A stretch of DNA of 64,000 bases from Brenneria corticis (GCF_003115855.1 NZ_KZ819080.1:119796-183795), one strand, 5' to 3'. Counted from the stretch's first letter, positions 25,363 to 34,215 are shown. The notes: generated by a model not told the origin, from the sequence alone. Numbers and translations are program-made.

Positions 25363-27108
25363 ATGAAAGCTCGTTGGTTACTGCCGTTACTGTTTGCCGC
25401 CGCACTGCCGGGGATCGCCCAGGCGCAGGCCATTTATCCCATCGACCGCGCCACCATTCTTACCGGCGGGAAGTTCGATTTTAAAGTCGAATTTGATGAG
25501 GTGCTCAAGCCGGAAGACATTCGTATCCTGATCAACGGCAAAGATTATCAGCAGGTGCTGGGAAAAGCGGCCGCCTTTGTCGAACGTGAAGACAGCGAAA
25601 ACGTCTCCGCCGTGTGGGTGCGGGATGTCAGCCTGCCGGAAGCGGGAAAATACGTGGTGGAAGCGCGGGCCAAAGGAAAAACCTCCTCGGTAACCTGGGA
25701 CGTTTACCCGACGTCCGCTGAGCGTAAAGCCAAAAACGTGATCCTGTTTATCGGCGACGGCCTGTCGGTGGCCCACCGTACCGGCGCCCGCATTCTGTCT
25801 AAAGGCGTGACCGAAGGGAAAGCCGACGGCCGTCTGGCGATTGACGATCTGCAATATATGGCGTTCGCCGGGACTTCCAGTACCGATTCCATCGCCGCGG
25901 ACAGCGCCAATACCATGAGCGCCTACATGACCGGCCATAAATCCGGCGTAAATGCGCTGGGCGTGTACGTCAGCCGCAGTAAGAACTCGCTGGAGCATCC
26001 GAAACAGGAAACGCTGGGCGAGCTGATTACCCGTTCGACCAAGATGTCCGTCGGCGTGGTCAGCGATGCTGAAATTGAAGATGCGACGCCGGCGGCGGTG
26101 GTATCCCACACCCGCCGTCGCGCGGATAAAGCGGAAATCGTCGAGATGTTTTACCAGGTCCAGCCCAGCGTGATTCTGGGGGGCGGTTCGGCCTATTTCC
26201 TGCCCAAGAGTACGCCCGGCTCAAAACGCAAAGACGAAAATAACTATATTGAAAAATTCCAGCAGGCGGGCTACCAGCTGGCGACCGACGCCGATACCCT
26301 GAAGCAGAACGCGGCGCAGGCCACCAAGCTTCTGGGGCTGTTCCATACCGGCAATATGGACGGCGTGCTGGATCGCCGTTTCCTGAAAAACGACGTGGCG
26401 AAGAAATTCCCCAATCAGCCGGATCTGACCGAGATGACCCAGGCGGCGCTGGACGTACTGTCTAAAAATCAGGACGGTTTCTTCCTGATGGTGGAGTCCG
26501 CGCTGATCGACAAAGCCTCGCATCCGCTGGATTGGGAACGCTCCTTCTATAACACCATCATGCTGGATCAGTCGGTGGCGCTGGCGCAGAAGTTTGCCGA
26601 GAAAAACCCGGATACGCTGATTATCGTGACCGGCGACCATACCCACGGCATCTCCATTATCGGCACGGTGGATGATGAAAAACCGGGCGACGATATGCGC
26701 GAAAAGGTCGGCGTGTATGAAGACGCCGGCTATCCGAACTATCAGGACGCCAATAAAGACGGTTACCCGGACGACGTGAATGTGTCCAAACGTCTGGCGG
26801 TCTTTTTCAACAACTTCCCTGACTACTACGAAACCTTCCGTCCGAAACTGGATGGCACCTTTGTGCCGGCCATCAAGAACGAGAAAGATGAGTACGTGGC
26901 GAACAAAGCCTATGAAAAAACGCCGGGCGCGGTGTTCCGCGAGGGCATCCTGCCGCGCTCTTCCGACACCGGCGTGCATGCGGTGGACGATATGGTGATT
27001 CAGGCCAGCGGTCCGGGGGCTGAACGAATCCGCGGTTATATGGAAAACACCGAGCTGTTCCGGGTGATTGTCGATGCCCTGGCGATAAAACCGCAGGACA
27101 AGAAGTAA
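25363..27108 (+). CDS. Exported alkaline phosphatase with an extra N-terminal beta-rich domain
   Basis: This 581-residue protein has a signal peptide (residues 1-22, ending AQA). Residues 23-115 form an extra beta-rich, Ig-like domain absent from E. coli PhoA (471 aa). The catalytic domain follows: Asp132 in ILFIGDGLS, nucleophile Ser181 in ADSANTMSAYMTGHKS, VSDAEIEDATPAAVVSH, the metal-site stretch VESALIDKASHPLD, GDHTHGIS and a late HAVDDM. The loop DANKDGYPDDVN looks like a calcium-binding loop. It should hydrolyse phosphomonoesters in the periplasm with Zn and Mg. The next gene begins within 9 bp, suggesting an operon with the DUF3299/ABC genes. AAGGA precedes the ATG. Confidence 0.9.
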   Translation: MKARWLLPLLFAAALPGIAQAQAIYPIDRATILTGGKFDFKVEFDEVLKPEDIRILINGKDYQQVLGKAAAFVEREDSENVSAVWVRDVSLPEAGKYVVEARAKGKTSSVTWDVYPTSAERKAKNVILFIGDGLSVAHRTGARILSKGVTEGKADGRLAIDDLQYMAFAGTSSTDSIAADSANTMSAYMTGHKSGVNALGVYVSRSKNSLEHPKQETLGELITRSTKMSVGVVSDAEIEDATPAAVVSHTRRRADKAEIVEMFYQVQPSVILGGGSAYFLPKSTPGSKRKDENNYIEKFQQAGYQLATDADTLKQNAAQATKLLGLFHTGNMDGVLDRRFLKNDVAKKFPNQPDLTEMTQAALDVLSKNQDGFFLMVESALIDKASHPLDWERSFYNTIMLDQSVALAQKFAEKNPDTLIIVTGDHTHGISIIGTVDDEKPGDDMREKVGVYEDAGYPNYQDANKDGYPDDVNVSKRLAVFFNNFPDYYETFRPKLDGTFVPAIKNEKDEYVANKAYEKTPGAVFREGILPRSSDTGVHAVDDMVIQASGPGAERIRGYMENTELFRVIVDALAIKPQDKK

Positions 27109-27117
27109 TTGACTGGT

Positions 27118-27594
27118 ATGAGCGAGTCCAATGGCAATCCGGCGGGGGCAACCCCGCTATTTATCTGGCTGAAAGTCATCGTGCTGATCGCGCTGTTGGC
27201 GCCGTCGGCACATGTGAAAGCCGGGCCGCCCGAACTCTCTTTCGACAAGCTGTATGCGTCTTATGGCGTATTGGGGCTGGAATTCTCCGACGAGGTTAAA
27301 ACGTTATCCGGCAAGCGGGTAACGATGCGCGGCTTTATGGCGCCCCCGCTGAAGGCTGAATCGCAGTTCTTCGTGTTGACCAAAATGCCGATGGCGCTGT
27401 GCCCGTTCTGTTCCTCCGACGCCGACTGGCCGGAAGACATTGTGGTGGTCTATCTGGCCAAGCGGCAAACCTTCGTGCAGAACAACGCCATGATTGAGGT
27501 GGAGGGCGTGCTGGAGCACGGTTCGTGGACCGATGCGCAAACCGGCTTCGTCAGCCTGCTGCGGCTGCGTGAAGCGACGTTCGATACCCTGTAG
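27118..27594 (+). CDS. Small exported DUF3299-like protein with a CPFC motif
   Basis: This protein of about 158 residues has one N-terminal hydrophobic segment (residues 13-35) that reads as a signal peptide or anchor ending AHVKA. The mature part has a single compact domain with GKRVTMRGFMAPP and Cys95/Cys98 in LCPFCSSDADWP. This pattern fits the DUF3299 family, often found next to MacB-like ABC transporters; its function is not established. An alternative TTG start at 27109, directly after the phosphatase stop, has AGAAG upstream and cannot be excluded. It is followed 8 bp later by the ABC ATPase gene. Confidence 0.75.
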   Translation: MSESNGNPAGATPLFIWLKVIVLIALLAPSAHVKAGPPELSFDKLYASYGVLGLEFSDEVKTLSGKRVTMRGFMAPPLKAESQFFVLTKMPMALCPFCSSDADWPEDIVVVYLAKRQTFVQNNAMIEVEGVLEHGSWTDAQTGFVSLLRLREATFDTL

Positions 27595-27602
27595 GAGGGG
27601 CG

Positions 27603-28292
27603 ATGGCGGAGTTACTGATTCAAGACCTGAGCGTCACCTTTCCCGATACGCCGGATGCCGTGCTGGATATTCCGGCGTTGCGTATTGCGGCGGGGGAGCG
27701 GGTGGCGGTGATGGGGCCGTCCGGCTCGGGCAAAACCACGCTGGTGAATGCCATTACCGGCATGGATAACAGCGGTACGGGCAGCGTGATCTGGGCGCGG
27801 CAGGATATCCGCCGGCTGAATGAAGCGGGACGCGATCGCTGGCGGGCCGGACACGTGGGGCTGGTGATGCAGGATTTTCATCTGTTTCCCGGTATGAGCG
27901 CGCTGGAAAACGTCTTGCTGCCGGCGCGCTTTCATTACTGGCGCCTGCCCGCCGCGTTAAAGCGGCGAGCGGCCGATCTGCTGGCGCAGGTCGGGCTGGA
28001 TACCGGCACGCGCCCGGTTGAGGTGCTGTCGCGCGGCGAAAAGCAGCGGGTGGCGGTCGCCAGAGCGCTGCTGAGCGCGCCGCAAATTATCGTCGCCGAT
28101 GAACCGACGGCCAGTCTGGATGCGCGCAGCGGCGAGCACATCGCCGAGTTGCTGGCGACGCTGGCGCGCAACAATGGCGCCACGCTGGTGGCCATCACCC
28201 ACGATCGCCATCTGGCGGCGCGCATGACCCGTTGTCTGCAATTGGAAAAAGGGCGGCTGATCGCCGATCGCGCCCAACCGGAGGCGGCATGA
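27603..28292 (+). CDS. ABC transporter ATP-binding protein (LolD/MacB-like)
   Basis: This 229-residue ATPase has Walker A GPSGSGKT (residues 38-45), a Q-loop LVMQDFHLFPG, a signature reading LSRGEKQR (142-149, in place of LSGGQ), Walker B IIVADE (162-167) and a switch His in ITHDRHL. It is of the short LolD/MacB type that works with FtsX-fold permeases and often drives mechanical or export work, not import. Its last 4 bp overlap the permease start (ATGA), so the two are translationally coupled. Confidence 0.92.
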   Translation: MAELLIQDLSVTFPDTPDAVLDIPALRIAAGERVAVMGPSGSGKTTLVNAITGMDNSGTGSVIWARQDIRRLNEAGRDRWRAGHVGLVMQDFHLFPGMSALENVLLPARFHYWRLPAALKRRAADLLAQVGLDTGTRPVEVLSRGEKQRVAVARALLSAPQIIVADEPTASLDARSGEHIAELLATLARNNGATLVAITHDRHLAARMTRCLQLEKGRLIADRAQPEAA

Positions 28293-29620
28293 TGATCCCA
28301 TGGCGACTGATTTGGGTTGACTGGCGCCGATTATGGCCGGGCATCCTGGTCGTGGTGTTGCTGATCGCGACCGCCACGGCGTTGAGTATTTCCGTCAGCC
28401 TACAGGAAAGAGCGCTGCGCATGGGGAGCGCGCAAGCGGCGGATCGCTTTGATCTGGTGATCGGCGCGCCGGGCAGCGAAACGCAATTGGTGCTCTCTTC
28501 CGTTTTTCTGCAACCCTCGGCGCTGACGCTGATCCCCGCGCAGGTACTGGACGACCTGGCGAAAAATCCGCTGGTGGCCTGGGCGGCGCCGGTGGCGTTT
28601 GGCGACTTCTATCAGGGGATGCCGATTGTCGGCACCACGGCGCCGCTGGTGACCGATAACGGCAAGCGGCGGCTGACGGCCGGGCGGGTATTTAACGATG
28701 GTTACGAAGCGGTGGTGGGCGAGCACAGCGGTTTGGCGCTGGGGGATAAATTCAGTCCCGTCCACGGGCAGATCGGCACCGAGGGCGCGCATGCGCACGA
28801 CGGGGTGACTTACACCGTGGTGGGGATTTTGCCCGCCGACGGCAGCGCCTGGGACAAGGCGATTCTGGTGCCGGTGAACGCGGTCTGGCGGGTACACGGC
28901 ATTCAGCCGCCGGGCGACGCCGGGCATGACCACCACGAGGCTGAAGGGCCTCAGGGCGCGCATAAACACCATGATGACGATCATCACGGCGATGAGCACC
29001 ATGCGGACGAACGCCATAACCACGACGAACGGCATCACGCAGAGGAGCACGAGCGCGACGCGCGGCAGGAACATGCTCATCCGGCGGGGGTGCCGGCCAT
29101 TGTGGTCAAGCCCAAGAGTATCGCCGGAGCCTATCAGCTGCGTTCGCTATATCGCAGCAACCAGACTCAGGCGGTGTTTCCCGGCGAAGTGCTGGTAAAA
29201 CTCTATTCTATTCTGGGGGATATCCGCGAGCTGCTGGTTTACCTCTCCGTGGGAACCCAGGCGCTGGTCGGCGTGGCGGTGGCGATGGCGGCGGTGATTC
29301 ATCTGCGGCAGCGGCAAAAACAGATCGGCGCGCTGCGGGCGTTCGGCGCGCCGCGTTACGGTATTTTCGCGCTGATCTGGTGCGGGCTGATGTCGCTGGT
29401 GAGCGCCGGGGTGCTGCTGGGGACGGGCATCGGCTATGCCGCCGCCCGGGCCATTGCGGTGATCATGAGCGAGAAGAGCGGTTTTGTCCTGCCGGTGACG
29501 CTGGAATGGGAAGATATAAGGTTCGTCTTGCTCTTGCTGCTGGTCGCCGCCGTGGTGCTGACCGTTCCCGCCATGCTGGTTTATCGCCGGTCGCCCGCCG
29601 CGGCGCTGCGGGGGGAGTGA
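28289..29620 (+). CDS. FtsX/MacB-type ABC permease with a His-rich periplasmic segment
   Basis: This 443-residue protein has one N-terminal transmembrane segment (about 14-36), a large periplasmic MacB-like domain and three C-terminal segments of the FtsX type. Near residues 212-262 the periplasmic part holds a stretch with 17 His in about 52 residues, mixed with Asp and Glu (for example HKHHDDDHHGDEHH), strongly suggesting metal binding, probably zinc. The start at 28289 overlaps the ATPase stop and is preferred over an upstream in-frame ATG at 28232. With the ATPase, DUF3299 protein and alkaline phosphatase it forms a compact operon. Confidence 0.88.
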   Translation: MMIPWRLIWVDWRRLWPGILVVVLLIATATALSISVSLQERALRMGSAQAADRFDLVIGAPGSETQLVLSSVFLQPSALTLIPAQVLDDLAKNPLVAWAAPVAFGDFYQGMPIVGTTAPLVTDNGKRRLTAGRVFNDGYEAVVGEHSGLALGDKFSPVHGQIGTEGAHAHDGVTYTVVGILPADGSAWDKAILVPVNAVWRVHGIQPPGDAGHDHHEAEGPQGAHKHHDDDHHGDEHHADERHNHDERHHAEEHERDARQEHAHPAGVPAIVVKPKSIAGAYQLRSLYRSNQTQAVFPGEVLVKLYSILGDIRELLVYLSVGTQALVGVAVAMAAVIHLRQRQKQIGALRAFGAPRYGIFALIWCGLMSLVSAGVLLGTGIGYAAARAIAVIMSEKSGFVLPVTLEWEDIRFVLLLLLVAAVVLTVPAMLVYRRSPAAALRGE

Positions 29621-29730
29621 TGGCCTGGAACCTGCTTTGGCAATAAAGTGTCGGGCCTGGGCAAGTCAGAATAACTAATGCGTAGCGCTCTGCATCTTTG
29701 TTCCGTCATTATCGTTTTTAGCCGCTCGCT

Positions 29731-29765
29731 GCCCCATGATTGGCGGCATGTAATAATCATGGGGC
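29731..29765. repeat. Perfect 11-bp inverted repeat downstream of the ABC permease
   Basis: GCCCCATGATT (29731-29741) and AATCATGGGGC (29755-29765) pair perfectly around a 13-base loop. No T tract follows, so a rho-independent terminator is unlikely. It could be a protein-binding operator, an mRNA-stabilising hairpin or a mobile-element remnant. Confidence 0.55.
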
Positions 29766-29828
29766 GCAGAGATCGTGAGAAACGGAATTGTTGCGATCGT
29801 TGAGTCCCTGGATATTCCGTGGGGCTAG

Positions 29829-30194
29829 GTGAAAATTTTTAATCGGCGTGAACGAACCGGACTAAGGCGTGAACTGCGTCAAAATCTTACCGAACCTGAA
29901 CGCCGGCTGTGGGAGAAAATTCGGCATCGTCAGTTAGGTGTGAAATTTCGCAGACAGCATGGTATTGGTATTTATATTGTCGATTTCTATTGTGCCGAGT
30001 GCCATTTGGTCATTGAAGTTGACGGCGACAGCCATTTTTCGGCGCAAGGCAGCGCGCATGATTGTTTACGGGATGACTATATACGTTCTCTGGGTTTAAG
30101 CGTGTTGAGAATATCCAACACCGACATTATGAAAAATATTGATGGCGTATTGATGTTGATTAGCAGCGGGCTGGCATCTGCCAAACGTCAGTGA
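29829..30194 (+). CDS. Orphan DUF559 (Vsr-like fold) nuclease-like protein
   Basis: This 121-residue protein matches the DUF559 pattern: RRELRQNLTEPERRLWEKIRHRQLG near the start, VKFRRQHGIGIYIVDFYCAECHLVIEVDGDSH in the centre and a C-terminal LRISNTDIMKN. The Asp and Glu-x-Asp residues resemble the catalytic set of PD-(D/E)XK or Vsr-like nucleases. The start is a GTG with GGGG four bases upstream. No methyltransferase or partner is nearby. It lies between an inverted repeat (29731-29765) and a palindromic repeat (30211-30292), which hints at a mobile cassette. Cellular role unknown. Confidence 0.82.
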   Translation: MKIFNRRERTGLRRELRQNLTEPERRLWEKIRHRQLGVKFRRQHGIGIYIVDFYCAECHLVIEVDGDSHFSAQGSAHDCLRDDYIRSLGLSVLRISNTDIMKNIDGVLMLISSGLASAKRQ

Positions 30195-30210
30195 ATATCT
30201 TTTGCCGCAC

Positions 30211-30292
30211 GACCCCCTCCCGGCCTCCCCCTTCGCAGGGGGAGGAGAAAACCTGCTCCCTCCCCTGCGAAGGGGAGGGTTGGGGTGGGGTC
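30211..30292. repeat. GC-rich palindromic repeat (GACCCC ... GGGGTC)
   Basis: The element starts GACCCC and ends GGGGTC and holds two nested hairpins: CCTCCCCC/GGGGGAGG around TTCGCA and CCTCCCCT/AGGGGAGG around GCGA. Partial copies occur at 63851-63886 and 63914-63939, so it is a dispersed family. It sits between the DUF559 gene and the 3' end of tex, where it may also terminate transcription. Confidence 0.75.
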
Positions 30293-30301
30293 GGCACAGG
30301 A

Positions 30302-32629
30302 TCAACGCTTTTTTAACGCCGCGGCCAGCGCGTCGCTCATGGCGCTGTTGCCTGCCGTCGGCGCGTTGGCCGGGCGGGGGCGGGATTTGCCTGCCGGCCG
30401 GTTGGCCGGGGCGCTGGCGTCGCGAGTTCCGGCGCCGCGGCGCGCGGCGGTTTCCCCCGGCTGTTCGTCCAGCCGCATGGTCAGCGCGATGCGTTTGCGT
30501 TGCAGGTCGACCTCCATCACTTTGACTTTTACGATATCCCCGGCTTTCACCACCTTATGCGGGTCATCGACAAAGCGGTCGGCGAGGGCGGAGATATGCA
30601 CCAGCCCGTCCTGATGGACGCCGATATCCACAAAGGCGCCGAAGTTGGTGACGTTGGTGACCGCGCCTTCCAGGATCATGCCCGGCAGCAGATCGTTCAT
30701 GGTTTCCACGCCGTCGGCGAAGCTGGCGGTTTTGAACTCCGGCCGCGGATCGCGCCCCGGCTTCTCCAGCTCTTTGATGATGTCGGTGACGGTGGGCACA
30801 CCGAAACGCGCGTCGGTAAAGTCGGCGGGCTTCAGGTTGCGCAGCGCCTCGGGGTTGCCCATCAGGTTCTGAATGGCCTGTTCGGTGGCGGCAAGAATAC
30901 GTTGCACCACGGGATAGGCTTCCGGGTGAACCGTCGAGGCGTCCAGCGGGTTATCCCCGTGATTGATACGCAGAAAGCCCGCGCACTGCTCGAAGGCTTT
31001 CGGTCCCAGGCGGCTGACTTTCAGCAGCTGTTCCCGGTTGCGGAAACGGCCGTTTTCGTCCCGCCAGGCCACCACATTCTGCGCCATCATCCGCGTTAGG
31101 CCCGCCACGCGGGTCAGCAGGGCGACGGAGGCGGTATTCAGATCGACGCCGACGGCGTTGACGCAGTCTTCCACCACCGCATCCAGCTTTTTCGCCAGCA
31201 GACTCTGGCTGACGTCGTGCTGATACTGGCCGACGCCGATGGATTTCGGATCGATTTTCACCAGCTCCGCCAGCGGGTCCTGCAAGCGGCGGGCGATGGA
31301 CACCGCGCCGCGCAGCGACACGTCGAGATCGGGGAATTCCTGCGCCGCCAGCTCGGAGGCCGAATACACCGAGGCCCCCGCTTCGCTGACGATCACCTTC
31401 TGCGCTTTGACGTCCGGGAACTGTTTTTGGGTATCGAGGAAGAAGCGTTCGGTTTCCCGCGAGGCGGTGCCGTTGCCGATGGCCACCAGCTCCACCTGAT
31501 GCTTGATGCACAGCGCGGCGACGATAGCCGCGGCTTTGGCCGCCTGGCCGGTATGCGGATAAATGGTATCGGTGGCCACCAGCTTGCCGGTGGCGTCCAC
31601 CACCGCCACTTTCACCCCGGTGCGCAAGCCGGGATCCAGCCCCATGGTGGCGCGCATGCCCGCCGGCGCCGCCATCAGCAGGTCGTGCATATTGCGGGCG
31701 AAGACGTTGATCGCTTCGTCTTCCGCTTTTTCCCGCACGCTGCCCATCAGCTCGGTTTCCAGGTGCAGCAGCACCTTGATGCGCCAGGTCCAGTTAATCA
31801 CCGCCCGCCGCCAGCCGTCCGCCGGCGCATTGCCCAGCCGCAGGTCCAGATGGTCGATAATAATCTGCTCGCAGTAGCTTTCACGCGGCGCTTCCTCAAA
31901 CTGCGGATCGGCGTTCAGCGACAGCTGCAATATCCCTTCGTTGCGGCCGCGGAACATGGCCAGCGCCCGGTGGGAAGGCACCTGGGCAATCGGCTCATGA
32001 TGGTCGAAATAGTCGCGAAACTTCGCCCCTTGCTCCTCTTTCCCTTCCACCACGCGGGAAACCAGGTGGGCGTTCTTCCACAGATAGTGACGCACTTTCG
32101 CCAGCAGCGCCGCGTCCTCCGCAAAGCGCTCCATCAGAATATAGCGCGCGCCGTCCAGCGCCGCTTTCACGTCCGCCACGCCTTTGTCGGCGTCGACGTA
32201 AACCTGCGCCGCCCGTTCCGGCTCCTGGGCCGGATCCCGCCACAGGCTCTCCGCCAGCGGTTCGAGGCCGGCCTCGATGGCGATCTGGCCGCGGGTGCGC
32301 CGCTTGGGCTTGTACGGCAGATAGAGATCTTCCAGTTCGGTCTTGCTCAGCGTGCCGTTAATGGCATTGGCGAGCTGATCGGTCAGTTTTCCCTGTTCGT
32401 CGATGGATTTCAGAATAGTCCGGCGCCGATCGTCCAGTTCGCGCAGGTAACTCAGACGGGTTTCCAACTGACGCAGCTGCGTATCATCCAGCCCGCCGGT
32501 CACTTCCTTGCGGTATCGGGCGATAAAGGGGACGGTGTTGCCTTCGTCCAGCAGGCGGACGGCGGCGTCCACTTGCTCCGTACGCGCCTGCAGTTCGCCG
32601 GCGATAATCTGGCTTAATGAATCATTCAT
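30302..32629 (-). CDS. tex: RNA-binding transcriptional accessory protein Tex
   Basis: This 775-residue protein matches E. coli YhgF/Tex (773) throughout. It binds nucleic acid and affects transcription. N-terminal Tex helices (EGNTVPFIARYRKEVTGGLDDTQLRQLE) are followed by the YqgF/RuvC-like domain (TMGLDPGLRTGVKVAVVDATGKLV), helix-hairpin-helix repeats and a C-terminal S1 domain (PGMILEGAVTNVTNFGAFVDIGVHQDGLVHIS), ending in a basic tail. MNDSLSQIIAGELQAR is used as the start by homology; the frame is open eight codons further, and neither start has a clear ribosome-binding site. Confidence 0.95.
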   Translation of the reverse strand: MNDSLSQIIAGELQARTEQVDAAVRLLDEGNTVPFIARYRKEVTGGLDDTQLRQLETRLSYLRELDDRRRTILKSIDEQGKLTDQLANAINGTLSKTELEDLYLPYKPKRRTRGQIAIEAGLEPLAESLWRDPAQEPERAAQVYVDADKGVADVKAALDGARYILMERFAEDAALLAKVRHYLWKNAHLVSRVVEGKEEQGAKFRDYFDHHEPIAQVPSHRALAMFRGRNEGILQLSLNADPQFEEAPRESYCEQIIIDHLDLRLGNAPADGWRRAVINWTWRIKVLLHLETELMGSVREKAEDEAINVFARNMHDLLMAAPAGMRATMGLDPGLRTGVKVAVVDATGKLVATDTIYPHTGQAAKAAAIVAALCIKHQVELVAIGNGTASRETERFFLDTQKQFPDVKAQKVIVSEAGASVYSASELAAQEFPDLDVSLRGAVSIARRLQDPLAELVKIDPKSIGVGQYQHDVSQSLLAKKLDAVVEDCVNAVGVDLNTASVALLTRVAGLTRMMAQNVVAWRDENGRFRNREQLLKVSRLGPKAFEQCAGFLRINHGDNPLDASTVHPEAYPVVQRILAATEQAIQNLMGNPEALRNLKPADFTDARFGVPTVTDIIKELEKPGRDPRPEFKTASFADGVETMNDLLPGMILEGAVTNVTNFGAFVDIGVHQDGLVHISALADRFVDDPHKVVKAGDIVKVKVMEVDLQRKRIALTMRLDEQPGETAARRGAGTRDASAPANRPAGKSRPRPANAPTAGNSAMSDALAAALKKR

Positions 32630-32931
32630 AGGTCTGATATCGATAGTCATCAATTAATGGGTTAAACAACTGGAGGACAGTTATACGGTTTGATAACAAA
32701 AAATGCCAGCCGTACCCGTCGGGGGAAGACGGCTATCGCCGCGGCGGCATGGTAAAAAAACGGTTTCGGGGATAGGGTAAACTTTATCTGCATCAATATT
32801 AGATAAGATTGTGATCACTGCGCGGCGTTTTTAGCGTATTAAATAAGCATGGGAAAGTTGTTCGGCGACGGCGGGCAACCACAGCCATAAAATTAGCCAC
32901 CACCAGTAGCAATTCGGTCAGGAGAGCATCA
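32630..32931. other. 302-bp divergent intergenic region between tex and the citrate synthase paralogue
   Basis: No gene is evident. It should hold divergent promoters for tex and the downstream citrate synthase-like gene. A TTGTGATCAC palindrome is present near 32811 and might be a degenerate CRP-type site. AGGAG lies about eight bases before the gene at 32932. Confidence 0.5.
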
Positions 32932-34215
32932 ATGACAGTAAGAAAGGCCACCCTTGTGCGCGACGGGCAGGAAGATATCACGCTGGATATTCGTTCGGGG
33001 GTGATGGGAAAGGATGCGCTGGATATCCGCCCGCTTGGCGCGCAGGAACTCTGCAGCTACGATCCCGGCTTTGCCAATACGGCGGGTTGCGAATCGGCGA
33101 TTACCTACATTGACGCAGCCAACAGCGTGCTGTTGCACCGCGGCTTTCCCGTCGAGCAGCTGGCGGATAAATGCGATTTTACCGAAGTCTGCTTTATTCT
33201 CCTGCACGGCGAGGCGCCTTCTAAGGACGAGTACGCCAGCTTCGCCAATACCATTACCCGCCATACCCTGGTGCATGAGCAGATCGGCCGGATGTTCAGC
33301 GGCTTTCGGCGCGACGCCCATCCCATGGCGCTGATGTGTGCGGTCGTCGGGGCGCTGGCGGCTTTCTACCATGACGTGCTGGATATTGATAACGCCGAAC
33401 ACCGTGAGCTGGCCGCGGTCCGGCTGCTGTCGAAAATGCCGACGCTGGCGGCGATGTGTTACAAATATTCGATTGAACAGCCCGCGGTTTACCCGCGCAA
33501 TGCGCTTTCCTATACCGGTAATTTCCTGCATATGCTGTTTGCGGTGCCGGCGGAAACCTATGAAGTGAACCCGGTGCTGGAAAGGGCGATGAACCGGATT
33601 CTGATTCTGCACGCCGACCACGGCCAGTGCCCCTCCACCATGGCGGTCCGGGCTTCCGGTTCGTCCGGGGCCAATCCCTTCGCCAGCGTCGCGGCGGGGC
33701 TGTCCTCCATGTGGGGGCCGTTGCACGGGGGCGCCAACGAAGCCTGTATGCGTATGCTGGAAGAGATCAAAACGGTCGATCGCATTCCCGCATTTTTACA
33801 GCGCGCCAAGGATAAGCGCAGCTCGCTGCGGCTGATGGGCTTCGGTAATTCGGTCTATCACCATTTCGATCCGCGCGCCGCCGTGCTGCGCAAAACCTGC
33901 CATGAAGTGCTCAGCGAACTGGGGATGGAAGACAGCCTGCTGCAGGTCGCCGTCGAACTGGAGCATATCGCCATTACCGATCCCTATTTCCTGGAGCATA
34001 AACTGTATCCCAGCGCCGATTTTTACACCGCGGTGATCCTCAAGGCGATGGGGCTGCCGTCATCCATGTTTACGGTGATCTCCGCGGTCGGCCGCACCGT
34101 GGGCTGGATTGCGCACTGGAATGAAATGCATGGGCAGGAACTGAGGATCTATCGCCCGCGTCAGGTTTACACCGGGCAGCCTCGCCGGGACTATGTTTCC
34201 CGGCAGGATAAATAA
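32932..34215 (+). CDS. GltA-type citrate synthase paralogue with altered active site
   Basis: The 427 residues align without gaps with hexameric E. coli GltA (427 aa): CESAITYIDAANSVLLHRGFPVEQLA, SKMPTLAAMCYKYSIEQPAVYPRN, GANPFASVAAGLSSMWGPLHGGANEA and RTVGWIAHWNEMH. Catalytic His265 (E. coli His264) and Asp363 (Asp362) are kept. In the GFGHRVYK motif, however, the oxaloacetate-binding His305 is replaced by Asn306 and the next Arg by Ser (GFGNSVYHHFDPRA). It is probably not the housekeeping enzyme. A different acyl acceptor, a biosynthetic role or loss of activity are all possible. It converges on poxB. Confidence 0.85.
   Translation: MTVRKATLVRDGQEDITLDIRSGVMGKDALDIRPLGAQELCSYDPGFANTAGCESAITYIDAANSVLLHRGFPVEQLADKCDFTEVCFILLHGEAPSKDEYASFANTITRHTLVHEQIGRMFSGFRRDAHPMALMCAVVGALAAFYHDVLDIDNAEHRELAAVRLLSKMPTLAAMCYKYSIEQPAVYPRNALSYTGNFLHMLFAVPAETYEVNPVLERAMNRILILHADHGQCPSTMAVRASGSSGANPFASVAAGLSSMWGPLHGGANEACMRMLEEIKTVDRIPAFLQRAKDKRSSLRLMGFGNSVYHHFDPRAAVLRKTCHEVLSELGMEDSLLQVAVELEHIAITDPYFLEHKLYPSADFYTAVILKAMGLPSSMFTVISAVGRTVGWIAHWNEMHGQELRIYRPRQVYTGQPRRDYVSRQDK

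Noticed and set aside
31217..32617. 466-codon open frame opposite tex
   Set aside because: It is antisense to a conserved gene in GC-rich DNA, shows no domain and has unnatural residue composition.
32932..34215. 2-methylcitrate synthase (PrpC)
   Set aside because: Length and gap-free alignment are those of hexameric GltA, and no other prp genes are nearby.
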